From: Paenibacillus sp. Soil766
GTDB taxonomy: Bacteria; Bacillota; Bacilli; Paenibacillales; NBRC-103111
DNA: 64,000 nt
Reading direction: 5' to 3'
NCBI RefSeq assembly: GCF_001428105.1
Contig: NZ_LMSJ01000005.1
Span: 62,001-126,000 of the forward strand
A program made the translations under genes and the position numbers. Of the stretch, positions 8,491 to 18,516 are shown piece by piece; within the stretch, counting starts at the first letter, position 1; each line of letters starts with the position of its first letter. Under the pieces are notes generated by a model, which was given only the letters and a program-made list of their open reading frames with translations, ran no database searches and had not been told where the DNA came from.

Positions 8491-11400
8491 ATGTTGGGGA
8501 ATCGTATGTTTTATTGGGTAAAGGTCATTCTAGTGATGATGCTTGCCATACCAATTTTATGGACAGGTAACGCTACAAGAGCAGCGGCTGATGGTTCTGG
8601 GGTGAACACGAACCTAAGCGGCTGGACGACGTCGGGGGATACAGGGACGTTAACGAACAGTGCAGACGGGATGCTGCTCACATCCACTGGAAATTACTTT
8701 GCGCTGTCGTCAACGACTGCCGAAGATTTTACGTACGAAGCGGATGTGACGATTCACCAATTCCAAGGGGTAGGCGCGTTGGTGTTCCGCTCCAATAATA
8801 GCGGTTGGGGTTCCTATATGCTGCAAATCGATCCCGGCTCCGGCAGGATTCGTTTGAAGGATGCGAACAATGATCGAGGACTGGGTGTATACAACGTTTC
8901 GCTTGCGGTGAACGAAACGTATCATGTGAAAGTGAAGGCGGTGGGATCGACTTTTCAGGTCTACTGGGGGAACAATGCTACACCGGTGATCAGTGCAAAT
9001 GATACCGCCTACAGCGGAGGTTACTTAGGTCTCCAAGTTTGGAACAGCTCAATGATGTTCCAGAACATCATAATGACGCCAGAATCAACCACTCCGAATA
9101 CGCCAACCGTGAACACGAACTTGAGCGGATGGGCGACTTCGGGGGATGAGGGGACGTCAACGAGCAGTGCAGACGGGATGCTGCTCACGTCCAGTGGCAA
9201 TTTCTTTGCGATGTCCGCTACGGCCGCAGACAATTTTACGTATGAAGCGGATGTGACGATTCACCAATTCCAAGGGGTAGGCGCGTTGGTGTTCCGCTCC
9301 AATGATAGCGGTTGGGGCTCATATATGCTGCAGATCGATCCGGTAAGCAGCCAGATTCGCTTGAAGGATGCGGACGGAGACCGAGAGTTAGGCGCGTACA
9401 GCGTTTCGCTTGCGGTCTACGATACCTATCATCTGAAAGTAAATGCGGTGGGATCGACGCTCGAAGTCTACTGGGGGAACAATGCTGCCCCTGTGATCGA
9501 GGCGAGTGACACCGCGTACAGCAATGGCTACTTGGGGCTTCAAGTTTGGAATAGCTCGATGCTGTTTCAGAACATCACTGTCCACGATTTGAGTGCGGTT
9601 TTCCCTCATGTTATTACGAACCTAAGTGGCTGGGCGACGTCGGGGGATGCGGGGACGGTATCGAACAGTACATACGGGATGCTACTCACGTCTGGCGGTA
9701 ATTTCTTTGATCTATCGACAACGACTGCCGACAATTTCACGTATGAATCGGATGTGACCATTCGCCAATTCCAAGGGGTAGGCACAATGGTGTTCCGTTC
9801 CAACAACAGCGGCTGGGGCTCTTATATGCTGCAGATCGATCCAGGAAGCAGTCGGATTCGCTTGAAGGATGCGAACGGAGACCGAGAGCTTGGTGTGTAC
9901 AGCGTTTCGCTTGCGGCCAACACCACCTATCATATGAAAGTGAAAGCTGTTGGATCGACGCTTCAGGTCTACTGGGGGAACAATGCAACACCGGTGATCG
10001 AGGTGAATGATACTGCTTATAGCGGAGGTTATTTAGGTCTTCAAGTTTGGAACAGCTCGATGCTGTTTCAGAACATCATCGTCAATGATCTAAGTCTAAC
10101 GTTCCCTGGAGTAAATAGTAATCTGAGCGGGTGGCAAAAACGGGAGAGCGGTTCGGTGACTTCGGATAAGGAAGGCTTGCTGCTCTCGTCGGACGTGAAT
10201 GTGATGGCCTTGTCAGAAACGATGAGCGATGATCTCAATTATGAGACGGATCTCATGCTGAAAAGCCAGAATGCCGTAGGCTCGCTTTTATTCCGATCCT
10301 ATGACAGCGGCCGAGATGGATATTTGGTGCAGCTGGATCTAAAAGCACAGAAAATTCGATTGCTTGATGCGAATGATCAGCATCCAAACAGACTGTGGAT
10401 CGAGAAGAATGTGACTCTTGCTGCGAATCAGATCTATCATTTGCGTGTCAAGGCGGAAAAATCGCATATTCAAGTGTATTTTAACGGGAAATACGATCCG
10501 TTGATCGTTGCTGATGACGGAACATACAGTAGTGGTCGTCTTGGTCTTCATGTATTTAATGGTTCGGTTCAGTTCCAAAATATCATGACCAGCGATTTGA
10601 TTTCGAATCTGAAGGGTTGGACGTCAAGGGGCGAGTGGACGCCGAATCTTAATGGTGTGAAGGGAGTCGGGCCTGCGAACACGGAATCGACTCGTATCGC
10701 TGACAGTGTGGCAAGTGATTTCGTGTTTGAGGGCGACGTGACGGTGGATTCGGGGGCACCGCAAGCGGTCGCAGGGTTGATGTTCCGTTCCGACAGGGAA
10801 GGTACGAACGGATATATGCTTCGGATACATCCGAGCGATCATACTGTCACGTTACTCAAAAAACACGGGGACGCCGAAACGGAAATTCAATCGGTATCCG
10901 GCATTCCGATGACCGCTGGGAACAAGCACCATATTGAAATAACGGCGGAAGGTTCAAACCTCACGGTTTATGTCGATGGGTATTCGGCTTCGATGTTCGC
11001 AGCTAATGATGCCGACTTTTCGAGCGGATACGCCGGAATGACGGTGACGAACGGGACAGCCTATTTCCAAAATGTGTACCTTACGTCATACAGCAATTAT
11101 TACGAAGAAACGTACCGGCCGCAATACCATTATTCGCCGGAGCGAGGATCAGTCAGCGATCCGAACGGACTGGTTTATTTTGAGGGTGAATATCATCTGT
11201 TTCACCAGGATGGAGGCCAATGGGCTCATGCCATCAGCACCGATCTTGTACATTGGAAGCAGATGCCGATTGCGTTGCCATGGAACAAATTGGGTCATAT
11301 TTGGTCGGGATCCGCGGTTGCGGATGTATCCAACGCTTCAGGGTTGTTTGGGGATTCAGGGGGCAAAGGTTTGATTGCCTATTATACGTCATACAATCCG

Positions 11401-14400
11401 GACAAGCGGGGAGGAAATCAGAAGATTGGTTTAGCGTACAGCAAAGACAAGGGACGCACGTGGGAATATTACGGGGACGACGCCGTAGTGAATAACCCCG
11501 GCGGTATAAATGGCGATTGGGATTTCCGCGATCCGAAAATCGTGCGGGATGAAGACAATAACCGATGGATTATGGTGGTTTCAGGTGGGGATCATATTGA
11601 ATTCTTTACATCGACGGATCTGCTTCATTGGTCGTGGAGCGACAATTTCGGATATGGCCCGTACTTACGTGGCGGTGTGTGGGAGTGCCCGGATTTGTTC
11701 CAACTCGCGGTGGACGGGAATGTTAACAATAAGAAATGGGTGCTGATGATTAGTACCGGCGCCAACCCGAATACGCAAGGCTCTTCGGCTGAATATTTCA
11801 TTGGTCAGATAACGGCGGAGGGGAAATTCGTCAATGACAACCCGGCAGGAAAAGTACTGCTTACTGACTTCGGGAAGGACGCGTACGCATCGACATCGTT
11901 CTACAACACGCCAGATAATCGGCGCATTATGCTGGCATGGATGACAAATTGGGATTACCCATTTAGCTTCCCGACCGACGGTTGGAAAGGTCAAATGACA
12001 ATGCCCCGCGAACTTTCGTTAAAGACCGTAAACGGGAATGTCATCCTTGCGCAGAATCCGATAAGCGAACTGGCTTCATTGCGTGGAACCGATTTTTCGC
12101 TCAACAACGTTTCGGTAACGCCGCAATCCGGCAACATCCTCGGAGCGGTCAAAGGAACAGCATACGAAATTGAAGCGGAAATCCAGCTACCCGATTCCGG
12201 AGCGGCTACCGAATTCGGATTCCGATTGCGAGAGGGCGGGGAACAGAAAACAGTTGTCGGCTATCGGAGTACCGATAACAAGATGTTCGTCGATCGATCC
12301 GCTTCCGGCAGAACGGATTTTACTACCAATTTTACGACGTTGCATGAGGCGGTCGTACAACCCGTTAACGGTGTGGTCCATATGCATATCTTAGTGGATG
12401 AGTCTTCTATAGAGGTATTCGGCAACGACGGGGCAGTTGTCTTCTCGGACATCATCTTACCGAATTCCACTAGCAGTGGGATGAGCTTTTATACATCCGG
12501 TGGAACGGTTGTCGTGAAAACGTTACACGAGTATTCTTTGAATCATACATCGAAAAGTTCGATGCTAGATGGTAATACCGTACAGCGAATCGTGTTGGAT
12601 CACCGATTGCTGGAACTCGGAGTCGGCGATGAGCAGCGTGTTTATGCAGATGCGGAGCCCTATACGGCGCTCGATAAAACGTTGATATGGGAAACGAGCA
12701 ATCCGAACGTTGTAAAGGTGCAGGGAGTGGACAACACAAGCGCGATATTGAGGGCCGTATCTTTAGGGCCGGCAACCATTACAGTCAAAACAGCAAACGG
12801 CGCTGTTCTCCGATCCATGGATGTCAGTGTCGGATCATTCTCGACGAATTTGAGCGGATGGAACGTTTACCCTGCATCGGAATGGGTACCTACATTGGAC
12901 GGGATCCGCGGATCGTTCGACACGGATTCGAATAGCATGTCTGGCAATCAAGCGACCGATTTCACCTATGAAGCCGACCTGATGATATCGAAGAACGGCG
13001 GGGCTGGTTCGATCTTGTTCCGGGCGAGCGCGGATGGCTCCAATGGCTATTATTTCAACGTTGATCCGAATTTGCAAGTGCTTCGGCTGTTCTATAAAGC
13101 GGGAGGACAATTCGACGATCGACAAATCTTAGCCAAAGTGCCGAAGTTTCTGCAGAAAGGCTTGAATTATCATGCCAAAATCGTTGCTTCAGGGCCGCAT
13201 ATTCAAATTTATTTTGACAACCAGTTGGTGATCGATGTTACCGATTATTTGTACAGACAAGGATACTTCGGCCTAAACGTGTTTGGTGGTAAGGCGTATT
13301 ATCAAAATGTGAACGTAACGAACACGACACCCATCGATTTGAACGTTTATCATTTTGTAAATAGGAATAGTGGCCAAGTTCTGGGCGTGAATGATCAAAA
13401 CAACTCAACTAGAGTCAAAGTGCAACAACCTAATAACAAATCCATCAATCAGAATTGGATCTACTATAAGACCACAGACGATGCGTATTCGATACGATCC
13501 GCCAGCAGCGACAAATCGCTGGATTGGGATATGGGGCAGAATGCTATTAATTTGTATCCATTTTTGAATTATGATAATCAACGGTGGCTAATGATCGAGC
13601 ATGAAGACGGAACGGTAACGATCGTTTCAAAACGTGATCCGAGTAAAGCGCTGGAAGCTGAAGCCGACGGAGCGGTGCAGCTTGCCGACAGGAACGACCG
13701 CGATAACCAAAAATGGAAAATCGTGCAGGTGGAAAAGCCTATTATATCAGATGATACACCCCCACCTTCTAGTCCTCCAGTTAGTAACCAAGACGGACCT
13801 GTAAAGGGTGCTTCGGTAATCACTCAGCCTTCACTTGATACCGGAGGGGGATTGAATGCAGAGGTTAAGACAGAGGACCTGCAAAACGCCATTAATAATG
13901 CTGCAGCAACAGGCAATGAAACTGTGACGATTGAGATACCTGCTAACAACTCGGCACTGTCTGTGAATGTATCCTTTCATACGGATGTTTTGAAGGAGGC
14001 TCATGACAAAGGTATTGACCGCATTGCGGTTAAGAGTCAATTTGGGACGGTAGCGATTACTCCTGATGCACTTGGAACAAACGACGGTAAAATTAATTTG
14101 TCAATTACAAGGGTAGATCCAACCATTTTAGATGCAAAACAGCAAGAGAAAATTGGTAATAAACCTGTATATGATTTCAACATCAGTGTTAACGGAACTC
14201 CAATAAGCAAATTTGGTTCTAAAAAATCCATGATGATTACTATGCCATACACCATTACGCCAGGAGAGAATCCTTATACAATTGTTGTATATTATCTTCG
14301 TGACGATAGCAAACTCGAAGTAATCAAGAATGGAACCTATGATGCCGCAACAGGTGGGATTACTTTCTTTACGAACCATTTCAGTAAATACGCAATAGCC

Positions 14401-14955
14401 GAAGTGAAAGTTACATTTACTGATTTAGGTTCTGCGGAATGGGCCCGAGCAGCAATCGAATCCTTATCGGCAAAACAAGTGATCAATGGTTACAGTGCTG
14501 AGCAATTTAATCCCCAAGGAATAGTTACTCGCGCTGAATTCCTGAAAATGCTATTAGGAGCGTTAGATCTTGTGGATGTTTCCGCGGAAATCAGGTTCAA
14601 AGATGTTCAAGCTGATCAGTGGTATGCAGGAACGATTGCAACTGCTCAGAAGTTGGGTATTGTCAGTGGATACCAGGACGGTACATTTAGACCCGATCAG
14701 ACGATTACTCGAGAAGAAATGACTTTCATGGTTTCTAAAGCATCTAAGCTTGCTCAAGTTCCTTTAACTGCTGTGGTAGCTAAGGACATATTTAAGGATG
14801 ATGCTGCGATTAGTGGTTTTGCAGCAGAGGCAGTGTCTGAGCTTCAACAAGCAGGAATTATCAACGGCTTTGAAGATGAATCTTTCAAGCCTAAGAATAC
14901 TGCTTCTCGTGCAGAGGCTGCACAAATGATTAATAAAGTGCTTCTAAAAAAATAG
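8491..14955 (+). CDS. SLH-anchored multimodular GH32 fructanase
   Basis: Very large cell-surface fructanase, 2154 residues, with ATG behind GAAAGGGAAGGG. Modules: signal peptide (1-34); CBM66-like modules starting near 38, 207 and 374; divergent CBM66-like modules near 541 and 704; GH32 catalytic part about 875-1350 with D890 (SVSDPNG), D1014 (RDP) and E1065 (EC); Ig-like Big2 about 1364-1448; another CBM66 module about 1450-1610; ricin-type module about 1617-1750 with QNW, QRW and QKW repeats; Pro/Ser linker; a beta-rich domain about 1770-1970; three SLH repeats (about 1977, 2036 and 2101 to the end) for cell-wall anchoring. It is a tandem paralogue of the preceding gene. The Trp of the usual WxNDPNG motif is Ser here, while the three acidic catalytic residues are kept. 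Confidence 0.93.
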   Translation: MLGNRMFYWVKVILVMMLAIPILWTGNATRAAADGSGVNTNLSGWTTSGDTGTLTNSADGMLLTSTGNYFALSSTTAEDFTYEADVTIHQFQGVGALVFRSNNSGWGSYMLQIDPGSGRIRLKDANNDRGLGVYNVSLAVNETYHVKVKAVGSTFQVYWGNNATPVISANDTAYSGGYLGLQVWNSSMMFQNIIMTPESTTPNTPTVNTNLSGWATSGDEGTSTSSADGMLLTSSGNFFAMSATAADNFTYEADVTIHQFQGVGALVFRSNDSGWGSYMLQIDPVSSQIRLKDADGDRELGAYSVSLAVYDTYHLKVNAVGSTLEVYWGNNAAPVIEASDTAYSNGYLGLQVWNSSMLFQNITVHDLSAVFPHVITNLSGWATSGDAGTVSNSTYGMLLTSGGNFFDLSTTTADNFTYESDVTIRQFQGVGTMVFRSNNSGWGSYMLQIDPGSSRIRLKDANGDRELGVYSVSLAANTTYHMKVKAVGSTLQVYWGNNATPVIEVNDTAYSGGYLGLQVWNSSMLFQNIIVNDLSLTFPGVNSNLSGWQKRESGSVTSDKEGLLLSSDVNVMALSETMSDDLNYETDLMLKSQNAVGSLLFRSYDSGRDGYLVQLDLKAQKIRLLDANDQHPNRLWIEKNVTLAANQIYHLRVKAEKSHIQVYFNGKYDPLIVADDGTYSSGRLGLHVFNGSVQFQNIMTSDLISNLKGWTSRGEWTPNLNGVKGVGPANTESTRIADSVASDFVFEGDVTVDSGAPQAVAGLMFRSDREGTNGYMLRIHPSDHTVTLLKKHGDAETEIQSVSGIPMTAGNKHHIEITAEGSNLTVYVDGYSASMFAANDADFSSGYAGMTVTNGTAYFQNVYLTSYSNYYEETYRPQYHYSPERGSVSDPNGLVYFEGEYHLFHQDGGQWAHAISTDLVHWKQMPIALPWNKLGHIWSGSAVADVSNASGLFGDSGGKGLIAYYTSYNPDKRGGNQKIGLAYSKDKGRTWEYYGDDAVVNNPGGINGDWDFRDPKIVRDEDNNRWIMVVSGGDHIEFFTSTDLLHWSWSDNFGYGPYLRGGVWECPDLFQLAVDGNVNNKKWVLMISTGANPNTQGSSAEYFIGQITAEGKFVNDNPAGKVLLTDFGKDAYASTSFYNTPDNRRIMLAWMTNWDYPFSFPTDGWKGQMTMPRELSLKTVNGNVILAQNPISELASLRGTDFSLNNVSVTPQSGNILGAVKGTAYEIEAEIQLPDSGAATEFGFRLREGGEQKTVVGYRSTDNKMFVDRSASGRTDFTTNFTTLHEAVVQPVNGVVHMHILVDESSIEVFGNDGAVVFSDIILPNSTSSGMSFYTSGGTVVVKTLHEYSLNHTSKSSMLDGNTVQRIVLDHRLLELGVGDEQRVYADAEPYTALDKTLIWETSNPNVVKVQGVDNTSAILRAVSLGPATITVKTANGAVLRSMDVSVGSFSTNLSGWNVYPASEWVPTLDGIRGSFDTDSNSMSGNQATDFTYEADLMISKNGGAGSILFRASADGSNGYYFNVDPNLQVLRLFYKAGGQFDDRQILAKVPKFLQKGLNYHAKIVASGPHIQIYFDNQLVIDVTDYLYRQGYFGLNVFGGKAYYQNVNVTNTTPIDLNVYHFVNRNSGQVLGVNDQNNSTRVKVQQPNNKSINQNWIYYKTTDDAYSIRSASSDKSLDWDMGQNAINLYPFLNYDNQRWLMIEHEDGTVTIVSKRDPSKALEAEADGAVQLADRNDRDNQKWKIVQVEKPIISDDTPPPSSPPVSNQDGPVKGASVITQPSLDTGGGLNAEVKTEDLQNAINNAAATGNETVTIEIPANNSALSVNVSFHTDVLKEAHDKGIDRIAVKSQFGTVAITPDALGTNDGKINLSITRVDPTILDAKQQEKIGNKPVYDFNISVNGTPISKFGSKKSMMITMPYTITPGENPYTIVVYYLRDDSKLEVIKNGTYDAATGGITFFTNHFSKYAIAEVKVTFTDLGSAEWARAAIESLSAKQVINGYSAEQFNPQGIVTRAEFLKMLLGALDLVDVSAEIRFKDVQADQWYAGTIATAQKLGIVSGYQDGTFRPDQTITREEMTFMVSKASKLAQVPLTAVVAKDIFKDDAAISGFAAEAVSELQQAGIINGFEDESFKPKNTASRAEAAQMINKVLLKK

Positions 14956-14965
14956 TAATGCTCAG

Positions 14966-15001
14966 GAAGCCCCTTACTCTGAAAATTAGAGAAGGGGCTT
15001 C
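14966..15001 (+). terminator. Hairpin after the second fructanase
   Basis: GAAGCCCCTT pairs perfectly with AAGGGGCTTC, with extra CTCT/AGAG pairing inside. The T run is weak, but the position eleven bases after the stop fits a transcription terminator. Confidence 0.7.
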
Positions 15002-15221
15002 GCTTGAGGATCGTGGGACGTCACAACGCTTTTCCTGTAATCAGACTAGGTTTTGCACGAGTGTCGGATGACAAGACCATTGTCCGATTGCCGACTTCTT
15101 TAAAAGAGCGCGCTAAACTACCGGGCAGGTTAGCTTAACTTCCGGTCAAAGGAATTAAAATATATCATACGAATATTTGAAGATGCAGCAGCTACTCGCC
15201 TTATAACGAGAGGAGAAATGT

Positions 15222-15872
15222 ATGATTAAAGCGGTCATTTTCGATATGGATGGGGTCATTATTGACTCTCACTCAGTTGCCTATCAGCTTTTATGTGAAA
15301 CAGCTAATACATTTGGTTGCAACTTAACTAGTAAGGAGATCAAGACCTGGGGAAGTCTTAGTTCGAGGCAGTTTTGGACAAAAGTAAAAGAACAATACAA
15401 CCTACCACATGATATTTCTTTATTGATCAATAGCTACAATCAAGACAGGGAAATAGAACTCTACAAATCAATGAAACCTATCCCAGGAGTAAAAGAATTT
15501 CTATATGATATTAAAAGTAACCAGGTAAAGACCGCTTTAGCGACTAGCGCATCTAAAAAAAGAATGGATGCTGTTATTCATCTATTTGAGCTCCACACAC
15601 TTATTGATGAAATCGTTTGTGACGAAGAAGTAGCGGCATCTAAACCCGATCCTCAGATATTTCTTTTGGCGAGCCAAAAACTTGCTATTGAACCAGCTGA
15701 ATGTTTGGTAATTGAAGACTCAGAAAATGGAAAAATTGCTGCTAAGAAAGCTGGCATGAAGTGTCTTGGGTTTAAGGGATTGAGCCATGTAAAAGAAAAC
15801 ATGGAGGGTTCCGACATGCTATTCTTTAATTTTAATGAACTCAATATAAAGGAATTACAGAAACAATTTTAA
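15222..15872 (+). CDS. HAD-family phosphatase, beta-phosphoglucomutase-like
   Basis: Cytoplasmic HAD hydrolase, 216 residues, ATG behind CGAGAGGAG. Motif I is FDMDGVIIDS with nucleophile D8 and acid D10. Motif II is ATSASKKRM, the motif III lysine is in SKPDP, and motif IV is VIEDSENG. The helical cap lies after motif I, as in the PgmB/Gph group. These proteins dephosphorylate sugar phosphates or isomerise beta-phosphoglucose; the sequence does not separate the two. It stands alone between the fructanases and a decayed region, with no operon partner. Confidence 0.85.
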   Translation: MIKAVIFDMDGVIIDSHSVAYQLLCETANTFGCNLTSKEIKTWGSLSSRQFWTKVKEQYNLPHDISLLINSYNQDREIELYKSMKPIPGVKEFLYDIKSNQVKTALATSASKKRMDAVIHLFELHTLIDEIVCDEEVAASKPDPQIFLLASQKLAIEPAECLVIEDSENGKIAAKKAGMKCLGFKGLSHVKENMEGSDMLFFNFNELNIKELQKQF

Positions 15873-16030
15873 TAATCTTCGTTGTTCCGCTCCCTCGGTA
15901 TAATTTAATTTCCTCACGTAAGCTCGTCTATTCGCAGGATTTCATCCTTTAGGTTCCGATGATGAATGGAAAGATAGTCAGATATATTAGGATGTGTCGT
16001 TAAAAGGCATGCGGGAACAGAGGTGGAGTT

Positions 16031-16350
16031 GTTTCACCCAATTCATTCCAAATGCTGCACGTATTCTACTCTTATGTCAATAGAGCTTTTACAGGGCAGC
16101 CCGACAAGAGTGGTAAATATGTTGAAAGCAGGGCACCCTTTGATGTGAGTAAGAAGAACGTTCACTTGAAGATTCTCGTCGATAAAATAAGCATTGAAGT
16201 CTTTATGGATGATGGAACCATCGTTTTTTTCAATGAAATTTTCCCGGAATTAAACGATTAAGGAATTACCCTTTTTTCGGAAGGCGGCACCGCGATCTTT
16301 AAAAATGTTGTAATCAAGCACTTCAACAAAGATCAAATCAATCTAAAATG
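16031..16350 (+). pseudogene. C-terminal fragment of a GH32 enzyme
   Basis: From ATG 16052 the frame encodes the GH32 C-terminal sandwich signature (LKILVDKISIEVFMDDG). After an in-frame TAA at 16259 the same frame continues with GITLFSEGGTAIFKNV, the normal continuation of that domain, and stops at TGA near 16350. No catalytic part is present. It is a decayed remnant, not a copy of the two intact fructanases, from which it differs clearly. It suggests that a third fructanase once stood here. Confidence 0.75.
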
Positions 16351-16433
16351 AACAAAGATTTGGTGTGAAATTATATTACTATGACCTCAGCGAGTTGTTT
16401 AGACAGAGCATGTGCAGATAACAATTTCTTTAG

Positions 16434-16607
16434 ATCCGCATTACCAAACATCCGATAATTGATAATAGACTTGATGTATTTGACTTAGGAGTGGCTGATA
16501 CTCTTAAGAAAGGTGAAGTTAAGATGGTTGGAGTAGTTCCTTATTCAAGCGTGTATAGAGGTGTCGAAGATATGATGTACAACAGGTTGTATTGGCACTT
16601 ATTTTGA
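16434..16607 (+). pseudogene. Unidentified coding-like fragment
   Basis: The frame is open for 57 codons between two stops and reads like real protein (LDVFDLGVADTLKKGEV, VVPYSSVYRGVEDMMYNRL), without a clear start. Another frame continues with GTYFEGIPEDGNVLRY just after it, which suggests a frameshift. I do not recognise the family. The surroundings (GH32 fragment, broken transposition ATPase) favour gene debris. Confidence 0.3.
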
Positions 16608-17068
16608 AGGTATTCCTGAGGATGGAAATGTTTTAAGGTATTCATCAAATACCATATAGATATACTAGGAGCTTACATTACAAATAAGAAAAGCATTAAT
16701 AATGGGCGAATTAGGTGGCTTAAATGGTAGGGCGGTAGAAACAGGCGTGACCCTACGCTAATTTCGTCCGATTCTCTGCATGTTGCCCTTTCAGCACCTA
16801 ACAATATCCCCATGTTCAATCCCATTGATACTTCTGAAGAAAGCGCAGGACATGCTCAGCAGCCTTCACGGTAAACCTGGTTGTCTCATAATCGCATACG
16901 GTTCCATCGTCCATAAAGCATTTGACAAATCCTCTGAGAGAAATCTGGATTGCCTGACCCCATATAGTTATTCATAGATCCAGCAGACTCGTCTTTGGAC
17001 ATTAAACTTTTAGGGTATCCTTTTCTAGATAAAGTTGTAAAGAAATTGAAAGTCAGTACACGAGCATT
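16608..17068. other. Decayed stretch without an intact gene
   Basis: Short frames on both strands are interrupted by many stops. I see no recognisable domain, terminator or repeat. It joins the GH32 fragment to the broken TniB-like gene. Confidence 0.4.
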
Positions 17069-17522
17069 TTGAAATCTTTCAAATTGAATTTCGAGAATTT
17101 TCTTAATTGTACAACTGCAAGTTTTATGTTTGTCGATGGTTACTCGGGAATTGGAAAAACAACTTTTGCAAAGGAAATAATGAGCGAATTTAATAATATA
17201 CACAAATGGCGAAATATCAGTTTTATTTACCCAAGCTCCTTATATCGATAATGAAAGAGAGTTTATCATTTCATTATTAAGAGCAGACGGAGTATTTTCC
17301 GGAAATATACCTACAGCAGATTTAAAAACAATTTTATTGAGAAAATTATCAAATTGCAAGGATTGCAAGTATCTAGTAATTGATGATTCACAAAATCTAT
17401 TAATTTCAAATAAGCATATGATGAAGCATTTCTTGTTTATGTCATGGCTCGTGAACGAGACCAATATTAAAGTTTTATACTTAGGAACAATTCCGTTTCA
17501 ACCACTTCTAGAAGATGAATAA
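17069..17522 (+). pseudogene. Frameshifted TniB/TnsC-like transposition AAA+ ATPase
   Basis: The first part (17069 to about 17231) has a Walker A motif FVDGYSGIGKTTFAKE and ends early. Shifting frame near 17231-17237 restores a continuous protein (PYIDNEREFIISLLRADG, then Walker B YLVIDDSQNLL and VLYLGTIPFQPLL) to the stop at 17522. The order Walker A, short linker, Walker B with a QNLL/HNLL-like helix, then a LGT strand matches TniB-type ATPases of Tn5053/Tn7-like elements. No TniA transposase or ends were found nearby. Either decay or a sequencing error could explain the shift; the setting favours decay. Confidence 0.6.
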
Positions 17523-17593
17523 TACAAAACAATTTATAGAAGAAGCGTACTATACAATTTAAAGGCATCTTAGGATCACATTGATGAAAATTT

Positions 17594-17625
17594 AAACACG
17601 AGCCAATCTGGTATCGTGTTTTTTT
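17594..17625 (+). terminator. Rho-independent terminator after the broken ATPase
   Basis: AAACACGA pairs with TCGTGTTT, with inner GCCA/TGGT pairing, followed by seven or more T. It lies 72 bases after the ATPase stop. Confidence 0.75.
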
Positions 17626-17790
17626 GTGCTGAAACGATGATTTTGCGACATTTCATCTTACAAAATCCATACGAAATGCCAAATCATGATACAGAAGGCG
17701 CCAAAACCATGATACAAAAACACCGAAATTAGTTTAGTAAAAACGACAAAACAAGTTACAGTTATCAGTATTTTTTTTTTTTGTTATTGT

Positions 17791-17843
<53 letters not shown>

Positions 17844-17856
17844 ACTTTTCTTTTCA

Positions 17857-18516
17857 TCATATCTCAAAATCATCAAAAGTATTAGTAGACAACTCTTTAT
17901 TTTTTACAAATCCAAAAAAGGTTTCTTGCCTGTTTGGATTCAACAAATAATCGTGGTAATGAACGCAATCATCAGTATCAAATTCAAATAGTACCTTTCC
18001 CTTTGCATATAACTTCAAATCACAATGACCATAAGGAAAAGCTATATTGGAATCAATATTATATTCATAACAATCATTGTCCACGAAGTCCATATTCCAC
18101 TCTTTTCTGAAAGACAACGTTTTTCCTTGTCTATCCTTGAAAAAAGTGTAATTTCCTTTCACAGACATATCACAGGGGGAAACTTCTATTTTCCCTGCTA
18201 TAACTTCTTTAAAACTTAGCTTGCCGAACCCTTGAATCTGAACAGCTATATTTTCACTTCTTTCAACAATCTCCCTAAGGCGAGTTTCACTTTCAAGACT
18301 TACGTACTTATTCCAACTGAATCTCGGCATTAGACTAGCACCCCAAACCATGATTTCCAAATTCTTTGGGAGTTTAGTCGTTATGTCAAAGAAAAGAGTC
18401 TTTCCATCATAAAAGTCAACAGTATCGTAATAATCATCAAATTTACTCTCAGTTATATCAACTTGGATTTTCATTTCATCACTCCAAAATTCAGATGAAT
18501 AAAATTGCTCTTTCAT
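17857..18516 (-). CDS. Unknown protein, possible immunity-type protein
   Basis: 219 residues on the reverse strand, AT-rich, rich in Phe, Tyr and Asp, with no signal peptide or membrane segment. Its ATG overlaps the stop of the upstream gene (TAATG at 18514-18518 on the reverse strand), so the two are translationally coupled. I recognise no domain. Small acidic proteins encoded in coupled pairs on AT-rich islands are often immunity proteins of contact-dependent or polymorphic toxins, but no toxin is present in the window, so this is a guess. The (CAA)17 array follows its stop. Confidence 0.6.
   Translation of the reverse strand: MKEQFYSSEFWSDEMKIQVDITESKFDDYYDTVDFYDGKTLFFDITTKLPKNLEIMVWGASLMPRFSWNKYVSLESETRLREIVERSENIAVQIQGFGKLSFKEVIAGKIEVSPCDMSVKGNYTFFKDRQGKTLSFRKEWNMDFVDNDCYEYNIDSNIAFPYGHCDLKLYAKGKVLFEFDTDDCVHYHDYLLNPNRQETFFGFVKNKELSTNTFDDFEI

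Noticed and set aside
4750..10570. CRISPR-like array
   Set aside because: The repeats are about 500 bases, in frame, and encode CBM66-like protein modules.
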